From Streptomyces canus (GTDB lineage: Bacteria > Actinomycetota > Actinomycetes > Streptomycetales > Streptomycetaceae), in NCBI RefSeq assembly GCF_041435015.1, contig NZ_CP107989.1:5146001-5210000 (forward strand): 64,000 nucleotides of DNA, given 5' to 3'. The notes under the pieces are model-generated. The model saw only the letters and a program-made list of their open reading frames with translations, was not told the DNA's origin and did no database searches. Every line of letters starts with the position of its first letter. Positions within the stretch are counted from its first letter, which is position 1. The position numbers were made by a program, and so were the translations under genes. Positions 57,220-64,000 of this stretch are shown one piece after another.

Positions 57220-57235
57220 TGTTTCACGTGAAACG
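57220..57235. other. parS site 9
   Basis: TGTTTCACGTGAAACG with full 14-bp core, 37 bp after parS site 8, just before the stop of the convergent MATE gene. Two sites this close resemble the pair at 44.4 kb. Confidence 0.95.
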
Positions 57236-57236
57236 G

Positions 57237-58574
57237 TCAGCGTGTAGCACCTGTCACCAACCAGCGACCCGAGCGGGATCGCAGCCACAGCGTCAGCATT
57301 CGTACCGTCATCATCAGGGTCATGGCGGCCCAGAGAGCGGTCAGGCCACCGCCCAGGGTGGGGATGAGCAGGGCGACCGGGGCGAAGACCACCAGAGTCA
57401 GAATCATCGCCTTGGCGAGGTACGGGCCATCTCCGGCACCCATGAGTACGCCGTCGAGAACGAAAACGACACCGCAGATCGGCTGGGAGAGAGCCACGAT
57501 CACCAGAGCGGGCAGCGCGGTGTCCTTGACCGTGGAGTCACCTGTGAACAAGGGGAGGAAGAGCGGTCGGGAGAGTACGACCAGTACGCCGAGAGCGACT
57601 CCGACCGCGATCCCCCACTCCACCATCCGGCGGCATGCCTGGCGGGCGCCGTCGGTGTCATCGGCGCCCAGATAGCGTCCGATGATGGCCTGCCCGGCGA
57701 TGGCGATGGCGTCGAGGGCGAAGGCGAGCAGACTCCACAGGGACAGGATGATCTGGTGGGCGGCAATGTCGGCGTCACCCAGGCGAGCTGCGACGGCCGT
57801 GGCAATCATCAGGATCGCTCTCAGGGAGAGCGTGCGGACCAGTAGAGGTGCGCCGGCTTGGGCGGAGGCTCTGATCCCCAGGGCGTCGGGACGCAAGGAG
57901 GCGCCGTGCCTGCGGGCTCCGCGAACGACGACCACGAGATAGGCCGCGGCCATGCCGCACTGAGCGATGACCGTGCCCCAGGCGGAGCCGGCGATGCCGA
58001 GGTCGGCGCCGTAGACGAGGCCTGCGTTGAGGACGGCGTTGGCTACGAAGCCGGCGATGGCCACGTAGAGCGGGGTCTTGGTGTCCTGTAGTCCGCGGAG
58101 TACCCCGGTCGAAGCGAGCACGACCAGCATGGCCGGAATGCCGAGGGCCGAGATCCGCAGGTAGGTGGTCGCGTAGGGGGCCGCTGTGTCGGAGGCGCCG
58201 AAGAGTTCCACGATCGACGGAGCGGCAGGGAGGACGACGGCGATGACGGCTGCACCGAGCAGGAGGGCCAGCCAGATGCCGTCCATGCCCTGACGGATGG
58301 CGGCCTGGAGGTCTCCGGCGCCCACGCGGCGGGCGACGGCAGCCGTGGTGGCGTAGGCGAGGAAGACGAAGATGCTGACGGCCGTCGTGAGAAGGGCCGA
58401 GGCGATACCGAGGCCGGCGAGTTGGGCGGTGCCCAGATGGCCGACGATCGCACTGTCGACCATGACGAAGAGAGGCTCGGCGACGAGCGCGCCGAAGGCC
58501 GGAACGGCGAGTGCGACGATCTCGCGGTCGTGCTGTCGCCGGGTGGCCTTGGGAGTCGCGGACGCCTGTGTCAT
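57237..58574 (-). CDS. MATE family efflux transporter (DinF-like)
   Basis: 445 residues from an ATG (MTQASATPKATRRQHDREIV); TTG and GTG codons lie just upstream. Twelve membrane segments are seen in two six-helix halves, with VAEPLFVMVDSAIVGHLGTA in the first and LDGVLMGAGDGPYLAKAMIL in the second. It is a cation-coupled exporter whose substrate is unknown. The gap upstream, shared with dnaB, is rich in DnaA-box-like sequences. Confidence 0.9.
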   Translation of the reverse strand: MTQASATPKATRRQHDREIVALAVPAFGALVAEPLFVMVDSAIVGHLGTAQLAGLGIASALLTTAVSIFVFLAYATTAAVARRVGAGDLQAAIRQGMDGIWLALLLGAAVIAVVLPAAPSIVELFGASDTAAPYATTYLRISALGIPAMLVVLASTGVLRGLQDTKTPLYVAIAGFVANAVLNAGLVYGADLGIAGSAWGTVIAQCGMAAAYLVVVVRGARRHGASLRPDALGIRASAQAGAPLLVRTLSLRAILMIATAVAARLGDADIAAHQIILSLWSLLAFALDAIAIAGQAIIGRYLGADDTDGARQACRRMVEWGIAVGVALGVLVVLSRPLFLPLFTGDSTVKDTALPALVIVALSQPICGVVFVLDGVLMGAGDGPYLAKAMILTLVVFAPVALLIPTLGGGLTALWAAMTLMMTVRMLTLWLRSRSGRWLVTGATR

Positions 58575-58588
58575 GTGCACCAATCTAA

Positions 58589-58851
58589 TCGTCCACAGGT
58601 AAGAGATGCAACGGAGATTAGACCCTTACGTGTGTTCGGGAGGTGTGCGCCGCTGTGTACAGTTCGAACTGATCTTGAGCCGACCGGGAAAGTTTTTCTT
58701 CTGCACAGCCGGTGGACGGCGAAGGTGCAGGTCAAGTCACCTCTTTCAGGATGAGAAGCAGCTTGTTCACAGGCCTGTCCACCGAGTCGTGCACAGGTTT
58801 TGCGGAGTTCTCCACAGCATCCGGGCCGTCGTCCACATGGCCTGTGGATAA
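58589..58851. promoter_or_regulatory. Group of DnaA-box-like sequences upstream of dnaB
   Basis: Seven matches: TCGTCCACA (58589), TTGTTCACA (58763), CTGTCCACC (58775), TCGTGCACA (58787), TTCTCCACA (58808), TCGTCCACA (58829) and TGTGGATAA (58843, the reverse complement of the classical TTATCCACA). Six fall within 89 bp (58763-58851). The region lies between MATE and dnaB, about 35 kb from oriC, and has no gene. Confidence 0.55.
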
Positions 58852-59033
58852 CCAGATTGGCTGACGGTGCCGACGGGCCTACCGTGGTCCGGCGCCCGCT
58901 CCGTTCGTCGGCCTGGGAATCAGCACAAAACCGACGCGCCAGAACCGGAGTTGGGCGTCTCATTTGTCAGTGCCGTGCCGTAGAACTGAGAAGCACGGCG
59001 AGGTCCGCTCGGCGGACGGGAGGAGGTGGCTCG

Positions 59034-60512
59034 GTGAGCATTTCCGAGCCTTTGGACGACCCCTGGGCCGACAGCGGTCCCAGTGATCGTCTGCCTTCCT
59101 CGCGCCGCCGCGGCGACGGAGGCCGGGGCCGAGACGAACAGCACGACCGTGGCAGGGACACCGGCGAGTGGGACGGCGGAGGCACCGCCTTCGAGAGGGT
59201 CCCTCCCCAGGACCTGGATGCCGAGCAGTCCGTCCTCGGCGGCATGCTCCTGTCCAAGGACGCCATCGCGGACGTCGTCGAAGTCATCAAGGGCCACGAC
59301 TTCTACAAGCCCGCCCACGAGACGATCTTCCAGGCGATCCTTGACGTCTATGCCAAGGGTGAGCCGGCCGACCCCATCACGATCGCCGCCGAGCTCACCA
59401 AACGCGGTGAGATCAACAAGGTCGGCGGCGCATCGTATCTGCACACTCTCGTCCAGACCGTTCCGACGGCGGCGAACGCCGAGTACTACGCGGAGATCGT
59501 CCATGAACGGGCGGTCCTGCGGCGCTTGGTCGAGGCGGGGACGCGCATCACTCAGATGGGATACGCGGCGGACGACGACGTCGACGAGATCGTCAACCGT
59601 GCGCAGGCCGAGATCTACGCGGTCACCGAGCAGCGCACCAGCGAGGACTACCTGCCGCTCGGCGACATCATGGAGGGCGCGCTCGACGAGATCGAGGCGA
59701 TCGGCTCGCGCAGCGGCGAGATGACCGGTGTGCCCACCGGTTTCACGGACCTCGACTCGCTCACCAACGGCCTGCACCCGGGCCAGATGATCGTCATCGC
59801 CGCCCGCCCCGCCATGGGCAAGTCCACCCTCGCGCTGGACTTCGCGCGTGCGGCTTCGATCAAGCACAACCTGGCCAGTGTCATCTTCTCCCTCGAAATG
59901 GGGCGCAACGAGATCGCGATGCGTCTCCTGTCGGCGGAAGCGCGTGTGGCTCTGCACCACATGCGTTCGGGCACCATGACGGACGAGGACTGGACCCGGC
60001 TGGCGCGCCGAATGCCCGAAGTGTCCTCCGCGCCCCTCTACATCGACGACTCGCCGAATCTGTCGATGATGGAGATCCGGGCGAAGTGTCGGCGGCTGAA
60101 GCAGCGCAACGACATCAAGCTCGTGATCATCGACTATCTGCAGCTGATGCAGGCCGGTGGTTCCAAGCGTTCCGAGAGCCGTCAGCAGGAGGTCTCGGAC
60201 ATGTCCCGTAACCTCAAGCTCCTGGCCAAGGAGCTTGAGGTCCCGGTGATCGCGCTCTCACAGCTCAACCGTGGTCCCGAGCAGCGTACGGACAAGAAGC
60301 CGATGGTGTCCGACCTGCGTGAGTCCGGCTCCATCGAGCAGGACGCCGACATGGTGATTCTGCTGCACCGCGAGGACGCCTATGAGAAGGAGTCACCGCG
60401 CGCCGGCGAGGCCGACATCATCGTGGGCAAGCACCGAAACGGCCCGACGGCGACGATCACCGTAGCCTTCCAGGGCCACTACTCGCGCTTCGTGGACATG
60501 GCACAGACCTGA
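59034..60512 (+). CDS. dnaB: Replicative DNA helicase DnaB
   Basis: 492 residues from a GTG (VSISEPLDDPWADSGPSDRL) behind GGAGGAGG; the longer frame to 58800 crosses the DnaA-box region and is rejected. The N-terminal collar has PPQDLDAEQSVLGGMLLSKD; the RecA-like motor has Walker A IAARPAMGKSTLALDFA, VIFSLEMGRNEIAMRLL, LVIIDYLQLM, ALSQLNRGPEQRTDKKP and RESGSIEQDADMVILLHRED. There is no intein. It unwinds DNA ahead of polymerase III. The N-terminal 55 residues are a polar Arg/Asp-rich extension. Confidence 0.97.
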   Translation: MSISEPLDDPWADSGPSDRLPSSRRRGDGGRGRDEQHDRGRDTGEWDGGGTAFERVPPQDLDAEQSVLGGMLLSKDAIADVVEVIKGHDFYKPAHETIFQAILDVYAKGEPADPITIAAELTKRGEINKVGGASYLHTLVQTVPTAANAEYYAEIVHERAVLRRLVEAGTRITQMGYAADDDVDEIVNRAQAEIYAVTEQRTSEDYLPLGDIMEGALDEIEAIGSRSGEMTGVPTGFTDLDSLTNGLHPGQMIVIAARPAMGKSTLALDFARAASIKHNLASVIFSLEMGRNEIAMRLLSAEARVALHHMRSGTMTDEDWTRLARRMPEVSSAPLYIDDSPNLSMMEIRAKCRRLKQRNDIKLVIIDYLQLMQAGGSKRSESRQQEVSDMSRNLKLLAKELEVPVIALSQLNRGPEQRTDKKPMVSDLRESGSIEQDADMVILLHREDAYEKESPRAGEADIIVGKHRNGPTATITVAFQGHYSRFVDMAQT

Positions 60513-60849
60513 TACCCGTGCGTCGTCGCATCGTGCTGGTCGCCGGGCGCCCCGACCTGGCGTCCCCGCGCCGTTTGGGCGCCGCGGCCATGCGGCTTCT
60601 TTGTGCGCCCGCCATGTGCTGACTTGAGGCTGTCCCGGCGAACGCAAAGCGGTGGTCGAGGGCCACTTGCGCCTGTCGCCGGAGGAGGGGGACGCAACCG
60701 AGTGGCCGGTCGAACTGAGCCAGCACCTCGGGCGTGAGTTCGCGGACCCCATGGACCAGTTGGGTCGCGGCGGTGGTCGGCCCCCCCCCGCAAGGCCCGC
60801 GGGGCTAAAGAAGTCGACGTCGGCGTCCCCGGCGGGATGGACTGGGGGC
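60513..60849. other. Intergenic gap with possible gene remnant and C9 homopolymer
   Basis: 337 bp between dnaB and the hydrolase gene. No complete gene is seen. On the minus strand, about 60600-60760, a frame with GC-rich third positions reads TTAATQLVHGVRELTPEVLA and QFDRPLGCVPLLRRQAQVAL, which looks like protein but has no clean start; a run of nine C (60781-60789) lies at its likely beginning. It may be a decayed or frameshifted gene. Confidence 0.35.
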
Positions 60850-62235
60850 ATGACGACATCTCAGGGAGAGCTGCTTCCCGGTACACGCAGGGCGTTGCTG
60901 CACCGGATCGCCGTGGCCCAGGCCGAGGGGCGGGCACCGTCGCTGGTAGCGGCGGTCGTGCGGGGCGGACGGACGGTGTGGCACGGTTCGCGTACCTCGG
61001 TGGACGGGCACGGCCCGGATGAGAACGTGCAGTACCGCATCGGGTCGATCACCAAGACCTTCACCGCCGTTCTCGTCATGCGACTGCGGGACGAGGGACT
61101 GCTCGACCTCGGTGACCCGCTGGAGAAGCACGTGTCCGGCACGGGAGCGGGGGAGGCCACGCTGGCCGAACTCCTCGCCCACACCAGCGGATTGGCGGCC
61201 GAGTCTCCCGCGCCCTGGTGGGAGCGCACCTCCGGAGAACTGCGCCCGGAAATCGCCGACGTCCTGGGCGAGCAGCCCTTCCTGCACCCCGTCGGACGCC
61301 GCTTCCACTACTCGAACCCCGGGTACACCCTGCTGGGCGCACTCGTCGAGAAGCTGCGGGGGGCTCCGTGGGAGGAGTTGCTCCGACGTGAAGTGCTCGT
61401 ACCTCTGGGTCTCGACCGCACGAGCGTCCGCCCGGAAGCGCCGCATGCGGGCGGCTGGGCAGTGCATCCCTGGGCCGATGTGATGCTGCCCGAACCCTCC
61501 GAGGACCTCGGACGGATGGCTCCCGCAGGTCAACTCTGGTCCAGCACAGCTGACTTGGCGCGATTCGCGGTCTTCCTCGCCAACGGCGACGATCGCGTAC
61601 TGAGCGCCGAGACCGTGAGGGAAATGCGCATGCCCACGGCTCCGGCCGGGATGGGGGATCTCGCCGACGGCGCTTCTTACGGGCTCGGATTGCAGGTCCA
61701 GCACCGCGACGGGCGACTACTCGTGGGCCATTCGGGCTCGCTGCCGGGCTTCCTGGCGAATCTCACGATCGGTGTGACGGACGACGTGGCCGCAGTGGTG
61801 CTGGCCAACTGCACCTCCGGCCCGCTGCTGTCCGTCGTAGGGGCCGATCTCGTACGGATCGTCGCCGAGGCCGAGCCCAGGATCCCCGAGCCCTGGCGTC
61901 CGATGCGCGAATCCGACTCACCCTCACTGGAGTTGGCGGGTCAGTGGTACTGGGGAACGCACGGGTTCGCCCTCCGGCTGACTGCGGACGGACTTGCCTC
62001 CCTGGAGCCCCTGTCGGGCACAGGCCGGCGCTCGCGATTCCGGGCCAACGGTGACGGCACCTGGACCGGGCTGGAGGGCTACTTCCACGGGGAGCTCCTG
62101 AAGGCCGTACGGCGGCCTGACGGGTCCGTGGACCACCTCGACCTCGGCTCGTTCGTGTTCACTCGGCAGCCGTACGACGAGGGGTCTTCCGTGCCGGGTG
62201 GAGTCGATCCGGTGGGGTGGCGCGGCATCGGCTAG
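60850..62235 (+). CDS. Serine hydrolase of the beta-lactamase/PBP4* family
   Basis: 461 residues from the ATG at 60850 (MTTSQGELLPGTRRALLHRI). The catalytic SxxK is in YRIGSITKTFT, the second motif is YSNPGY and the third is VGHSGSLPGF (HSG in place of KTG), the pattern of class C beta-lactamase-like esterases and DD-peptidases. A C-terminal beta domain of about 120 residues (from LELAGQWYWGTHGFALRLTA) follows. There is no signal peptide, so it is probably cytoplasmic. Substrate unknown. Convergent with the GNAT gene, with a parS-terminator between. Confidence 0.88.
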   Translation: MTTSQGELLPGTRRALLHRIAVAQAEGRAPSLVAAVVRGGRTVWHGSRTSVDGHGPDENVQYRIGSITKTFTAVLVMRLRDEGLLDLGDPLEKHVSGTGAGEATLAELLAHTSGLAAESPAPWWERTSGELRPEIADVLGEQPFLHPVGRRFHYSNPGYTLLGALVEKLRGAPWEELLRREVLVPLGLDRTSVRPEAPHAGGWAVHPWADVMLPEPSEDLGRMAPAGQLWSSTADLARFAVFLANGDDRVLSAETVREMRMPTAPAGMGDLADGASYGLGLQVQHRDGRLLVGHSGSLPGFLANLTIGVTDDVAAVVLANCTSGPLLSVVGADLVRIVAEAEPRIPEPWRPMRESDSPSLELAGQWYWGTHGFALRLTADGLASLEPLSGTGRRSRFRANGDGTWTGLEGYFHGELLKAVRRPDGSVDHLDLGSFVFTRQPYDEGSSVPGGVDPVGWRGIG

Positions 62236-62252
62236 ACACACCTGTCCGGTCG

Positions 62253-62300
62253 GCACGGCAAGGCGCCCTGTTTCACGTGAAACAGGGCGCCTTGCCGTGC
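62253..62300. terminator. 48-bp perfect palindrome: parS site 10 at the centre of a bidirectional terminator
   Basis: A 24-bp arm (62253-62276, starting GCACGGCAAGGCGCCC and ending GTTTCAC) is followed without gap by its exact reverse complement (62277-62300). The central 16 bp (62269-62284, TGTTTCACGTGAAACA) are a full parS. It lies between two convergent genes, 17 bp after the hydrolase stop and 26 bp beyond the GNAT stop. As RNA it forms a 22-24-bp stem, so it can act both as centromere site and terminator. Confidence 0.92.
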
Positions 62301-62326
62301 GGCGGACGAGTGGCCATGGGGGAGGG

Positions 62327-62779
62327 TCACAGGGCCAGCTTGAAGCCCACGTGCGAGGCCGTGAAACCGAGCCGCTCGTAGAAGCGGTGGGCGTCCGTGC
62401 GTGTGTTGTCGGACGTCAGCTGCACCAAGTGGCAGTTCTGACACCGGGATTCCTCGATCGCCCACTCGATGAGCCGGGTCCCGAGTCCACTACTCCGCGC
62501 GTCGGCGTGGACGCGCACCCCCTCGATGATCGATCTGGTGGCGCCGCGCCGGGAAAGGCCCGGAACGACTGTGAGCTGAAGCGTGCCGACCACTCGACCC
62601 TCTCGCGTGGCGACGACCAGATGCTGGTTCGGGTCGGCGGAGAGGCGCTCCAGCGCGCTCACATAGGGCGCCAGGTTGCCCGGGGACTCGCGCTGGGCGC
62701 CCAGGGGGTCGTCGGCGAGCATGCCGACGATCGCGGAGAGGTCGTCCAACGCGGCGGGCCGAATTTCAAGATCTCCCAT
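62327..62779 (-). CDS. GNAT family N-acetyltransferase
   Basis: 150 residues from an ATG (MGDLEIRPAALDDLSAIVGM). The acetyl-CoA site is GVRVHADARSSGLGTRLIEW with the R-x-x-G-L-G motif, and the C-terminal part HLVQLTSDNTRTDAHRFYERLGF is typical of GNAT. The substrate is unknown. It is convergent with the serine hydrolase gene and separated from it by parS site 10. Confidence 0.9.
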   Translation of the reverse strand: MGDLEIRPAALDDLSAIVGMLADDPLGAQRESPGNLAPYVSALERLSADPNQHLVVATREGRVVGTLQLTVVPGLSRRGATRSIIEGVRVHADARSSGLGTRLIEWAIEESRCQNCHLVQLTSDNTRTDAHRFYERLGFTASHVGFKLAL

Positions 62780-63006
62780 GGCCGCACCCTATGCCGGGGG
62801 GCGAGTTCGGGGCTGGTGGGTGCTCTCCCTGTGGCGCGGACGGGGATCGAGGCCGCATCGAGCGCCCTACGGGCCGGTACTACTCCCTGCTCACCTGCGA
62901 GGCAGAAACATCCCGAGGTAACCATCGTTTGCAGATATAGAGCGTCTGCAATTATTGTGGACGTGTACAACACGCTCCTGCAATCCTCTGGGAAGGTGTC
63001 ACCCCC
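62780..63006. promoter_or_regulatory. Divergent region between GNAT and MFS genes with inverted repeats
   Basis: TTGCAGA (62929-62935) and TCTGCAA (62945-62951) form a 7-bp inverted repeat nine bases apart; CGTGT and ACACG (62962-62974) form another. A third CTGCAA lies at about 62979-62984. The region is unusually AT-rich for this genome (ATTATTGTG). These look like operator half-sites for a regulator of the MFS gene. Confidence 0.45.
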
Positions 63007-64000
63007 ATGCCGCTCGCGCTTCTGGCTCTCGCGATCGGGGCCTTCGGAATCGGAACGACCGAGTTTGTGATCATGGGGCTGCTGCCCGAGGTTGCGGAGG
63101 ACTTCGGGGTCTCCATCCCCACCGCCGGCTTCCTGGTCACCGGCTACGCGCTCGGCGTCATGTTCGGCGCTCCTCTTATGACCGCCCTCGGCACCAAGGT
63201 CTCCCGCAAGCGGATGCTGATGCTGCTGATGGGGTTGTTCATCGTCGGCAATCTGCTCTCTGCCCTCGCTCCGGCCTTCACTGTCATGCTGATCGGCCGA
63301 GTGGTCGCCTCCCTCGCCCATGGAGCCTTCTTCGGCATCGGCTCGGTCGTCGCCGCCGACCTGGTGGCCCCGGACAAGAAGGCCGGAGCCATAGCGATGA
63401 TGTTCACCGGTCTGACCGTCGCCAATGTCGTCGGCGTCCCGCTCGGCACGCTGATCGGCCAGACCGCCGACTGGCGTCTCACTTTCACGATCGTCGCGGT
63501 CCTCGGTGTGGTCGGTCTGATCGGCGTCGCCAGGCTCGTCCCCGAGATGCCCCGGCCGGAGGGCGTGCGTCTGCGCCACGAGCTGGCCGCCTTCAAGAAT
63601 GCCCAGGTGCTGCTCGCCATGGCGATGACCGTCCTCGGCTTCGGCGGTGTCTGCGCCGCCATCACCTACATCGCGCCGATGATGACCCACGTGGCGGGCT
63701 TCGCCGGCAGTTCGGTGACCTGGCTGCTGGTCCTCTTCGGACTCGGCATGGTCGGCGGCAACCTCGTAGGCGGCAAGTACGCCGACCGCGCTCTGATGCC
63801 CATGCTGTACATCTCCCTGGGCGCCCTGGCCCTCGTGCTCGCGCTCTTCACGCTCACCGCGCACAACAAGGTCCTGGCCGGCGTCACGATCGCTCTCATC
63901 GGCGCTCTGGGCTTCGCCGCCGTGCCGCCGCTCCAGAAGAGGGTCCTCGACCAGGCGCACGACGCTCCCACGCTGGCCTCAGCAGTGAACATCGGTGCCT
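63007..64000 (+). CDS. MFS (DHA1) exporter, N-terminal 331 residues
   Basis: Starts MPLALLALAIGAFGIGTTEF at the ATG; truncated by the window edge. Segments seen include FVIMGLLPEVAEDFGVSIPT, APLMTALGTKVSRKRMLMLL (loop 2-3 motif A variant) and AHGAFFGIGSVVAADLVAPD and LTVANVVGVPLGTLIGQ (motif C-like), as in the AraJ/YdhP/Cmx group that includes chloramphenicol and sugar exporters. About ten of the usual twelve membrane segments are present. A GGAAGG lies 15 bp before the start. Confidence 0.9.
   Translation, partial: MPLALLALAIGAFGIGTTEFVIMGLLPEVAEDFGVSIPTAGFLVTGYALGVMFGAPLMTALGTKVSRKRMLMLLMGLFIVGNLLSALAPAFTVMLIGRVVASLAHGAFFGIGSVVAADLVAPDKKAGAIAMMFTGLTVANVVGVPLGTLIGQTADWRLTFTIVAVLGVVGLIGVARLVPEMPRPEGVRLRHELAAFKNAQVLLAMAMTVLGFGGVCAAITYIAPMMTHVAGFAGSSVTWLLVLFGLGMVGGNLVGGKYADRALMPMLYISLGALALVLALFTLTAHNKVLAGVTIALIGALGFAAVPPLQKRVLDQAHDAPTLASAVNIGA

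Noticed and set aside
62659..63960. 433-codon minus-strand frame opposite the last MFS gene
   Set aside because: His/Asp/Gly-rich antisense product; the plus strand encodes a clear transporter.

Overview
This window is the replication-origin region of a Streptomyces chromosome. The DNA is very GC-rich with strong GC bias at third codon positions, GTG starts are common, and the gene order rpmH-dnaA-oriC-dnaN-gnd-recF-dciA-gyrB-gyrA with parAB, trxBA, sigM, murJ, cca and dnaB on the other side is the conserved streptomycete core layout. No insertion sequence, prophage, CRISPR array or rRNA operon was seen.

Left part (1-12.9 kb): a class E sortase (cut by the window edge) and a DUF881 protein run leftward and diverge from crgA, the septation inhibitor. 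Then come a rhomboid protease, a cyclophilin, a DUF5324 protein, a GH26-like lipoprotein, tRNA-Ala(TGC), an XRE-type DNA-binding protein, a receptor-like Ser/Thr kinase with a very long repetitive linker, a secreted membrane-anchored protein, a DLW-39 small protein, a small secreted protein, a VOC-fold protein and tRNA-Ile(GAT).

Origin core (12.9-32 kb): DUF3566, gyrA, gyrB, the DciA-like protein, recF, a 6-phosphogluconate dehydrogenase homologue and dnaN are all read leftward, away from oriC. oriC lies in the 0.87 kb between dnaN and dnaA and holds about twenty DnaA-box-like 9-mers in both orientations. dnaA diverges from rpmH-rnpA-yidD-yidC-jag-rsmG-parA-parB. The dnaA promoter and its autoregulatory DnaA boxes can be read directly.

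Right part (32-64 kb): a GNAT protein; trxB-trxA behind an exact SigR-type promoter; sigM with its zinc anti-sigma factor; a pseudokinase, the lipid II flippase MurJ and a DUF6049 membrane protein (equivalent to the mycobacterial Rv3909-Rv3914 block); the CCA-adding enzyme; an MFS protein; inositol-phosphate synthase with a PadR regulator and a clear palindromic operator; a class A penicillin-binding protein; a GT87-type membrane mannosyltransferase; alanine-racemase-like protein and FemX; rpsF-ssb-rpsR-rplI; a MATE exporter; dnaB; a serine beta-lactamase-like hydrolase; a second GNAT protein; and the start of a second MFS exporter.

Genome-scale signals overlay the genes. Ten parS sites with an intact 14-bp core, plus one variant, all lie to the right of rsmG (29.6-62.3 kb) and none to the left. 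Two are the centres of long perfect palindromes that also look like transcription terminators, and two (plus the variant) lie inside coding sequence. DnaA-box-like sequences recur outside oriC: in front of dnaB, parA and recF, and between crgA and the rhomboid gene. These outlying DnaA-box groups and the parS-terminator palindromes are the observations most worth testing; no clearly new multi-gene system was recognised.
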